Assembly (NCBI GenBank): GCA_024275815.1 | Contig: JAJRYI010000424.1 | Coordinates: 1 to 10,206, forward strand | Direction: 5' to 3' | Origin: Actinomycetes bacterium | Lineage (GTDB): Bacteria > Actinomycetota > Acidimicrobiia > Spongiisociales > UBA5794 | DNA length: 10,206 nt | In this document: in pieces, positions 6,161-10,206 of the stretch | Layout: the number at the start of each line of letters is the position of its first letter | Numbering within the stretch: the stretch's first letter is position 1 | Position numbers and translations under genes: made by a program | The notes under the pieces: generated by a model | What the model saw: the letters and a program-made list of their open reading frames with translations, nothing else | Database searches by the model: none | What the model was told of the DNA's origin: nothing

Positions 6161-7153
6161 ATGGCAGACAACACCGCACCCGAATCCCTCGAGGCGTTCC
6201 GGAACTCGTTCTCCTACGGGACCCGCAGCGACCTCAACTTCAAGTTCCTCAAGATGATGTCCGATGAAGACGCCGCTGCGTTCCTCCAGACACTCCTGCA
6301 TCAGCTCGGTGATGCGTACGACACCGGTGACGTCGGGCCACTCATCGAAGCAGCGTATGAGGCCCAGATCGCGGGGTACCTTCCCTCCCCGGATGCTCCC
6401 CCTCCGAAGTTCTCCTTCGACGAAGGGCCGTTCACCCCGGTCACGACGGCCCCAGCGAACGCGAAGGTCGGCATGCTGACGACATCCGGGCACTTCGTGG
6501 TAGGCGACGACCCGGAGCCGTTCGGTGAAACCGAGATGACCCAACGCGAGGCCACGGAACGCATCGGCGAGTTCCTCACTGCCACCCCTTCCCTGTCCGA
6601 GATCCCGTCGGACACCCCGACCTCGGACCTGCGTGTCCGCCACGGCGGGTACGACATCCGCTCCGCCGTGCGAGATCCGAACGTCACGTTCCCGATCGAT
6701 CGTCTCCGCGAAGCCCGCGACGACGGAAGGATCGGGGGCCTCGCCTCGACGTTCTTCTCCTTCACCGGTGCAACGTCACGCGGGCGGCTCCGAGGCGAAC
6801 TCCCCGGCTGGATCGAGCGCATCCATGCCGAGGGTGTCGACGTCGTGCTCCTCGTCCCGGTCTGACCGGTCTGCCACGTGTCGGTCGGACACGTAGCGAG
6901 GGCGATCGAGGAATCGGGAGTACCCACGGTGACGATCATGACGAAGGCGTTCGCCGGGCGGGCTACCGAGATGATGGTGCCGAGGACACTCGTCGTGCGA
7001 CACCTCCTCGGCAGGCCGATGGGAGCAGCCCACGACGTTGAGCGCCACACAGAGGTGCTCAACGCCGCATTCGATCTGCTCGAGTCCGCCACCAACGCAG
7101 GAACCGTCGCCGAGTTCCCCGAGTGCTACCGCCCTTGGCCACAGGGAGGCTGA
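6161..7153 (+). CDS. GrdB/PrdB-family selenoprotein (glycine/betaine/sarcosine/D-proline reductase selenoprotein B-like) with in-frame TGA = Sec235
   Basis: A 330-residue protein in which the TGA at 6863-6865 is read as selenocysteine. The frame continues without a shift from LLVPV through U235-PVCH-VSVGHVARAIEESGVPTV to the stop at 7151-7153, and both halves fit one family. Upstream, RHGGYDIRSAVRDPNVTFPIDRLREA (160-185) and IGGLASTFFSFTGA (191-204) match the GrdB-type core. The motif U235-P-V-C238 is a UxxC redox pair just before a helix, where GrdB proteins carry their own UxxC and many homologues carry CxxC. Residues 1-72 are an N-terminal helical extension including SYGTRSDLNFKFL. Classical GrdB acts in Clostridia in reductive cleavage of glycine or betaine with GrdA and GrdC partners; none is present here, so the reaction is unknown and a thiol/selenol redox role is the safe inference. 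The start rests on TATGGT-N6-ATG. Sec synthesis genes are not in the window. An ordinary caller would give 6161-6865 plus a fragment from GTG 6878. Confidence 0.85.
6863..6894 (+). promoter_or_regulatory. Selenocysteine codon and bacterial SECIS hairpin
   Basis: The TGA (6863-6865) is followed by a perfect 7-bp stem, ACGTGTC (6876-6882) with GACACGT (6888-6894), and a 5-nt apical loop GGTCG. A weaker lower stem (mismatch, then C-G, G-C and T-G) can extend it. The loop begins 17 nt after the TGA and starts with two Gs, within the spacing and loop rules reported for bacterial SECIS elements; GGUC is also the SelB-binding core of the E. coli fdhF element. The hairpin lies in coding sequence, as expected in bacteria. 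Confidence 0.75.
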
Positions 7154-7195
7154 CCGGGTAGGTCGGGTACTCGTGTACCGGGCTGGCAGTCCCCC

Positions 7196-7224
7196 TGAAT
7201 CTCAATCCGCTGATTGATGATTCA
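7196..7224. terminator. 12-bp hairpin downstream of the selenoprotein, likely terminator
   Basis: TGAATCTCAATC (7196-7207) pairs with GATTGA-GATTCA (7212-7217 and 7219-7224), with one bulged T at 7218 and the loop CGCT. It starts 42 nt after the stop codon and is unusually AT-rich for this genome. There is no T-tail, so terminator is the likeliest but not the only reading. Confidence 0.5.
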
Positions 7225-7247
7225 CACCCGTGCGGAGTTCTTCCGTC

Positions 7248-7281
7248 CTTCCGTCCCCCCCCCCTGAAGGGGGGACGGGAG
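7248..7281. terminator. Strong C-tract/G-tract hairpin in convergent gap
   Basis: CTTCCGTCCCCCC (7248-7260) pairs over 13 bp, one of them a G-T wobble, with GGGGGGACGGGAG (7269-7281) around the loop CCCCTGAA. Four extra Cs beside the arm allow register slippage. It may act on transcripts from either side; the same G-arm also belongs to a quadruplex motif. Confidence 0.5.
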
Positions 7282-7339
7282 AATCGGGAGTCTCGGGACA
7301 GTGCGACCTCGTGAATCCAGGTTCAGGGGGGACGGGAGA
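7269..7339 (+). repeat. Direct repeat of a 14-mer, GGGGGGACGGGAGA
   Basis: Exact copies lie at 7269-7282 and 7326-7339, start to start 57 bp. Two TCGGGA hexamers lie between them. The first copy starts a canonical G-quadruplex pattern: four G3+ tracts with loops of 2, 6 and 6 nt, ending at 7297. Confidence 0.75.
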
Positions 7340-7444
7340 GGGGGACCCACCGGCCATCACATGGCGCAAGCCGATAGCGAGGCCCCTGGGCCGAGCGCAC
7401 TTGAAGCCGACAAGAGAGGCCGCCAGGCCGAACGAACCGACAGC

Positions 7445-7461
7445 GGCGAGCGAAGCTCGCC
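7445..7461 (-). terminator. Hairpin just after the helicase stop codon
   Basis: On the minus strand GGCGAGC-TTC-GCTCGCC forms a perfect 7-bp stem with a 3-nt loop, starting 1 nt after the TAG at 7465-7463. No T-run follows. It is compact and GC-rich, as is common for tail-less terminators in high-GC bacteria. Confidence 0.55.
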
Positions 7462-7462
7462 T

Positions 7463-9514
7463 CTACCACAGCTCTCCAAGCACCTCGGCGACTGGGTCCG
7501 TGCCGGCTGCCGCTGCGATCATCTCATCGGACACGGCGCCGACCCCCGTCGCCGACGCCTGAAAGTTGGCCATGGAGGGATCGAGGAACCGGCTCGGGAG
7601 AGCGTAAGAGTGGGTTCCGTTCGTCGAGAACCGGTTGTGGTAGAACCGTTGGGGAACCGTGACGGCGAGGTGGTCCTTCGCCCGGGTGAGGGCGACGTAG
7701 AGCAGCCTGCGCTCCTCTTCGAGGCCTCCAGGTTCCGACAGCGCCATGTCCGAGGGGATGTTCCCGTCGGCTGCGTGGATGACGGTGACCCCCCTCCACT
7801 CGCCACCCTTCGCCGAGTGGATCGTCGACAAGATGAGATAGTCGTCATCGATGTAGGGAACGTCGGCGAAGTCGGTCGTGCTCGCCGGTGGGTCCAGAGT
7901 GATCTCGGTGAGGAACCGCGACCGGGTCGTGTACTCACCGGCAAGCGCTCCGAGGTGCTCGATGTCCCCGAGCCTGGCCGTTGCATCGTCGTAGATGATC
8001 GGGAACACTGCTTCGCAGAGATCGGCGAGCCTGTCGATCTGTATCGACGGCTCGGGCTCCTTCCCACCTGTGCCCCTGCAGTCGTCGAGCACGTCGCGAA
8101 GCAGGCCGAGGACCTCTCTCGTCTCCCTCCCGACGGGCACGTCGTACGTGAGGAACGCTTCGAGCCTGTCCTTGCCCGCCTTCACTCCGACTTCTTCGAC
8201 GTGGGCGAGCACCTTGTGTGCAGTGGCCGGACCGACTCCGGGGAGCATCAGCAGTACCCGGTTCCAGGCGAGCTCGTCGCGGGGGTTGTCGAGGATCCGC
8301 AGCATTGCGAGGAGGTCCTTGACGTGGGCAGCTTCGAGGAACTTGAGGCCACCGAACTTGACGAACGGGATGCCCCGTCTCACCAGCTCGATCTCGAGGC
8401 CACCCGAGTGGTGCCCGGTGCGGAACAGAACTGCCTGGTCCCGCAGGTCGATACCTCGCTCTCGCAGCTCGAGAACCCGTTCACAGACCCAGTCGGCCTG
8501 TGCCGCCTCGTCGTAGCACGTGACGAGTTCCGGAATGGGACCGTTCGACCGCTCTGTCCACAGCTGCTTGTCGAACGCGGACTCCGACGCAGCGATGACG
8601 GCGTTCGCAACATCGAGGATCTCGGGTGTCGAGCGGTAGTTCCGATCGAGTGTCACCACCCTCGCCCCCGGATAGACGTCGGGGAAACTCAGGATGTTCT
8701 CGACGGTGGCGGCCCGGAACGAGTAGATGGACTGTGCATCGTCCCCGACCACGGTGAGGTTGCCATCGGTCCCGCACAGTGAGGTCAGGATCTGTGCCTG
8801 GACGTGGTTGGTGTCCTGGTACTCGTCGACGAGGACGTGATCGAAGAGCCCGCGTACGGTCTCGGCGACCGGCGAGGACAGCAGCGCTTGCCAGTACAGA
8901 AGCAGGTCGTCGTAGTCCACGACGTTGGTCTCACGCTTGCGCTCGGTGTAGCCGGTGAACAAAGTCGCGATCTCATCGACGTGTTCGAGGCAGTACGGGA
9001 ACCTCTGCTCGAGGGTGTCGGCGAGGGGTGTCCTCGCGTTGACCGTTCGCGAGTAGATCGAGGCGATCGTCTCCTTGCGTGGGAACCGTCGGCGCCGGGT
9101 GCCGAAGCCGTGTTGTGTGCGAAGGATCCCAAAGAGTGACTCCGTGTCGGAGCGGTCGATGACCGTGAACCCCTCAGCGAGGCCCACGGCCTGGCCGTAG
9201 CGGCGAAGCAACCTGTTCGCAATGCTGTGGAAGGTGCCTCCCCACACCATCGATGCAGACGCTGCATCGACGACACCCCCGGCCCGGCGAAGCATCTCGG
9301 ACGACGCGCGGCGCGAGAACGTGAGCAGGAGGATCCGGTCCGGGTCGGTACCCGTCTCGATCAGGTGCGCCACACGTGCTGCGAGCGTTCGGGTCTTGCC
9401 CGAGCCGGCACCTGCAATGACGAGCAACGGACCGGTCCAGTGCACGACGGCGTCTCTTTGCCGGTCGTTGAGACCCTCGAGGTACTCGGGGACATCCACA
9501 TCGATATCGAACAT
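7463..9514 (-). CDS. ATP-dependent DNA helicase, UvrD/PcrA/Rep-like (SF1A)
   Basis: A 683-residue 3'-5' helicase with the full SF1A motif set: Q-motif LNDRQRDAV (15-23), Walker A GAGSGKT (35-41), motif Ia LLTFSRRASSEM (63-74), TFHS (94-97), Walker B VDEYQDTN (229-236) with D230 and E231, motif III GDDAQSIYSFRAA (257-269), motif IV LDRNYRST (289-296), motif V TIHSAKGGEW (564-573) and motif VI LLYVALTRAKDHL (604-616). LPGVGPATAHKV (424-435) is the usual 2B-domain hairpin. The family unwinds DNA in repair and removes stalled complexes. The protein is slightly shorter than PcrA (about 720-770) and ends some 65 residues after motif VI without an obvious Tudor-like tail, so I do not give a pcrA or uvrD symbol. 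The frame is open upstream to 9853, but MFDIDVDVPEYLEGLN at 9514 is chosen because TAGCAT lies 7 nt before it and the upstream extension is low-quality sequence over the divergent promoter and gene. Confidence 0.92.
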   Translation of the reverse strand: MFDIDVDVPEYLEGLNDRQRDAVVHWTGPLLVIAGAGSGKTRTLAARVAHLIETGTDPDRILLLTFSRRASSEMLRRAGGVVDAASASMVWGGTFHSIANRLLRRYGQAVGLAEGFTVIDRSDTESLFGILRTQHGFGTRRRRFPRKETIASIYSRTVNARTPLADTLEQRFPYCLEHVDEIATLFTGYTERKRETNVVDYDDLLLYWQALLSSPVAETVRGLFDHVLVDEYQDTNHVQAQILTSLCGTDGNLTVVGDDAQSIYSFRAATVENILSFPDVYPGARVVTLDRNYRSTPEILDVANAVIAASESAFDKQLWTERSNGPIPELVTCYDEAAQADWVCERVLELRERGIDLRDQAVLFRTGHHSGGLEIELVRRGIPFVKFGGLKFLEAAHVKDLLAMLRILDNPRDELAWNRVLLMLPGVGPATAHKVLAHVEEVGVKAGKDRLEAFLTYDVPVGRETREVLGLLRDVLDDCRGTGGKEPEPSIQIDRLADLCEAVFPIIYDDATARLGDIEHLGALAGEYTTRSRFLTEITLDPPASTTDFADVPYIDDDYLILSTIHSAKGGEWRGVTVIHAADGNIPSDMALSEPGGLEEERRLLYVALTRAKDHLAVTVPQRFYHNRFSTNGTHSYALPSRFLDPSMANFQASATGVGAVSDEMIAAAAGTDPVAEVLGELW

Positions 9515-9521
9515 GTGTTCG

Positions 9522-9527
9522 ATGCTA
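9522..9527 (-). promoter_or_regulatory. -10 element of a leaderless helicase transcript
   Basis: On the minus strand TAGCAT is followed by 7 nt (CGAACAC) and the ATG at 9514. No -35 box is recognisable. It lies in an 88-bp divergent gap shared with the DUF6220-like gene. Confidence 0.5.
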
Positions 9528-9568
9528 GCACGGCTGGCCCGCACCCCTTGCGCACCGTTGAAATCTCG

Positions 9569-9596
9569 TCGACTACAGGGCGGTGCCGCGTACCCT
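9569..9596 (+). promoter_or_regulatory. Promoter of a leaderless DUF6220-like gene
   Basis: TCGACT (9569-9574), 16 nt, TACCCT (9591-9596), then 6 nt (GCCGCC) and the ATG at 9603. There is no Shine-Dalgarno. Confidence 0.5.
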
Positions 9597-9602
9597 GCCG
9601 CC

Positions 9603-10007
9603 ATGTCATCAACACAAGAACTCCCCACAACGCAACGAACCCAACCGGTCCGTCGGTTCAAGACGGTGGAGCTTGCTCTCGCCGGACTCATCGTCGTTGC
9701 CATCTTCCTCCAGTCGGTGCTCGCAGGCCAACACCTCGTGTTCGGATCCTCGATCGTCCTCCACGGCATCATCGGAAGCACCGTGTTCCTCTTCCAGGTG
9801 ATCGTCATCATCCTGGTCTTCATGGATCGGACGACGATGGAACACAAGGTCACGGCGATCGTGATCTTCGGCCTCCTGTTCGCCCAGATCGGCCTCGGCT
9901 ACGCCTCGCGAACCGGAGGATCGTCCCTCGTCGCGATGCACATTCCGCTCGGTATTGCACTGTTCGGTGCCGCTACCTGGCAGCTTGCGATCCTTCGCCT
10001 GAAGTAG
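9603..10007 (+). CDS. Four-helix integral membrane protein, DUF6220-like
   Basis: A 134-residue protein with four hydrophobic helices at about 23-43, 51-74, 83-101 and 108-131. The pattern LQSVLAG (36-42), LHGIIG (53-58), FAQIGLGY (93-100) and MHIPLG (112-117) repeats Gln...Gly and His-x-x-x-Gly in each half, as I recall for DUF6220. H54 and H113 sit at equivalent places in helices 2 and 4, reminiscent of heme-ligating four-helix proteins such as b561 or half of heme A synthase, but heme binding is only a guess. The first 20 residues are polar and end in RRF, placing the N-terminus in the cytoplasm by the positive-inside rule. The start is set by TACCCT-N6-ATG; the longer open frame upstream overlaps the helicase gene and is not coding. 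A strong hairpin follows 25 nt after the stop. Confidence 0.75.
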   Translation: MSSTQELPTTQRTQPVRRFKTVELALAGLIVVAIFLQSVLAGQHLVFGSSIVLHGIIGSTVFLFQVIVIILVFMDRTTMEHKVTAIVIFGLLFAQIGLGYASRTGGSSLVAMHIPLGIALFGAATWQLAILRLK

Positions 10008-10031
10008 GACCACGGCTCGCCAGACGACATC

Positions 10032-10057
10032 GTTCCCGTGTCGGGTCGACCGGGAAC
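10032..10057 (+). terminator. Hairpin after the DUF6220-like gene
   Basis: GTTCCCG (10032-10038) and GTCG (10040-10043) pair with CGAC (10047-10050) and CGGGAAC (10051-10057): 11 bp with one bulged T at 10039 and the loop GGT. There is no T-tail. It lies between two same-strand genes, so it probably separates their transcripts. Confidence 0.6.
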
Positions 10058-10072
10058 CGGAGCGGCGTGGTG

Positions 10073-10078
10073 TAGCGT
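10073..10078 (+). promoter_or_regulatory. Possible -10 element of the lipoprotein gene
   Basis: TAGCGT lies 9 nt before the ATG at 10088. This is 2-3 nt longer than at the other genes, so a leader of a few bases is expected. No Shine-Dalgarno is visible. Confidence 0.4.
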
Positions 10079-10087
10079 CACAGCCGT

Positions 10088-10206
10088 ATGAAGTGGATAC
10101 CCGTCGTCGCGTTCGCACTCATCGTGTCCGCGTGTGCGTCCGCGTCGACCGACCCCGGACCCTTCGCGTCGAGCCCCACGACGACCACGACGACCACGAC
10201 CACGAC
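10088..10206 (+). CDS. Putative lipoprotein with poly-Thr linker, N-terminal part, cut by window edge
   Basis: Thirty-nine codons are visible. MKWIPVVAFALIVSAC is a short type II signal peptide, with the lipobox VSAC giving lipidated Cys16 after cleavage. Residues 17-30 (ASASTDPGPFASSP) are a small-residue linker, followed by a run of at least nine Thr encoded by mixed ACG and ACC codons. Thr-rich linkers tether actinobacterial surface lipoproteins to a folded domain, which here lies beyond the window, so the function cannot be given. The codon run may be length-variable. Confidence 0.75.
   Translation, partial: MKWIPVVAFALIVSACASASTDPGPFASSPTTTTTTTTT

Larger units (their letters stand above)
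7154..7462. other. 309-bp gene-free region between convergent selenoprotein and helicase genes
   Basis: I see no credible gene here. Open frames on the plus strand are rich in Arg, Pro and Ser and run into the antisense of the helicase. The stretch holds, in order: a weak 5-bp hairpin (7166-7170 with 7175-7179), a 12-bp hairpin with one bulge (7196-7224), a tandem 8-mer TTCCGTCC (7241-7256), a C/G-tract hairpin overlapping a G-quadruplex motif (7248-7297), a second copy of a 14-mer G-rich repeat (7326-7339), a short palindrome GGCCC-CT-GGGCC (7381-7392) and the helicase terminator hairpin (7445-7461). Confidence 0.8.

Noticed and set aside
6161..6865. A nonsense-mutated pseudogene instead of a selenoprotein
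   Set aside because: The only in-frame stop is TGA, it falls exactly in a UxxC position, the downstream frame is intact and conserved-looking, and a hairpin with a SECIS-type loop follows at the right distance.
6878..7153. A separate small gene starting at GTG 6878
   Set aside because: No start signals precede it, it begins inside the SECIS-like stem, and it continues the frame and family of the upstream sequence. It is the C-terminal part of the selenoprotein.
7301..8782. A 493-codon plus-strand open frame
   Set aside because: It is almost entirely antisense to the helicase, whose motifs are complete. It has no Shine-Dalgarno or leaderless -10 and no recognisable domain.
9515..9853. Upstream extension of the helicase frame to 9853
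   Set aside because: It would overlap the divergent membrane-protein gene and its promoter, lacks helicase sequence, and the leaderless element places the start at 9514.
10170..10206. ACG/ACC repeat at the right edge as a CRISPR or satellite repeat
   Set aside because: It is in frame with the lipoprotein and encodes a Thr linker; the units are single codons with no spacer structure.

Overview
The window is about 10.2 kb of high-GC DNA. Its GC-rich wobble positions, several intrinsic-terminator-like hairpins without T-tails, -10 elements of the form TANNNT placed 6-7 nt before an ATG (leaderless transcripts) and its protein repertoire suggest an actinobacterium. Class Acidimicrobiia or a relative is my best guess; this is inference, because no rRNA or marker gene is present. 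No mobile element, CRISPR array, tRNA or rRNA was seen.

Layout, left to right: (1) the N-terminal 1006 codons of a large NAD-specific glutamate dehydrogenase on the minus strand, running off the left edge; (2) divergent to it, a Bax inhibitor-1/YccA-family membrane protein (+); (3) convergent with that, a 94-residue two-helix membrane protein (-), the two genes sharing a perfect palindrome that contains both stop codons; (4) divergent, a hormone-sensitive-lipase-type alpha/beta hydrolase (+), followed by a short heptanucleotide tandem repeat; (5) convergent, an MBL-fold hydrolase (-); (6) divergent, a GrdB/PrdB-like selenoprotein (+) with an in-frame TGA at 6863-6865 read as selenocysteine and a hairpin with a GGTC loop just downstream; (7) about 310 bp without a gene, rich in hairpins and G-tracts; (8) a UvrD/PcrA-like helicase (-); (9) divergent, a four-helix membrane protein resembling DUF6220 (+); (10) the start of a lipoprotein with a poly-Thr linker (+), cut by the right edge.

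From gdhB to the DUF6220-like gene, every gene is on the opposite strand to its neighbour. Each is therefore probably transcribed alone, from divergent promoter pairs and towards convergent terminators; there is no operon and no obvious shared pathway. The most notable content is the selenoprotein, which a standard gene caller would split into two fragments (6161-6865 and 6878-7153). The second is the consistent leaderless design: six genes have TANNNT-N6/7-ATG with no Shine-Dalgarno, while the two genes without it carry clear AAGGAG sites.
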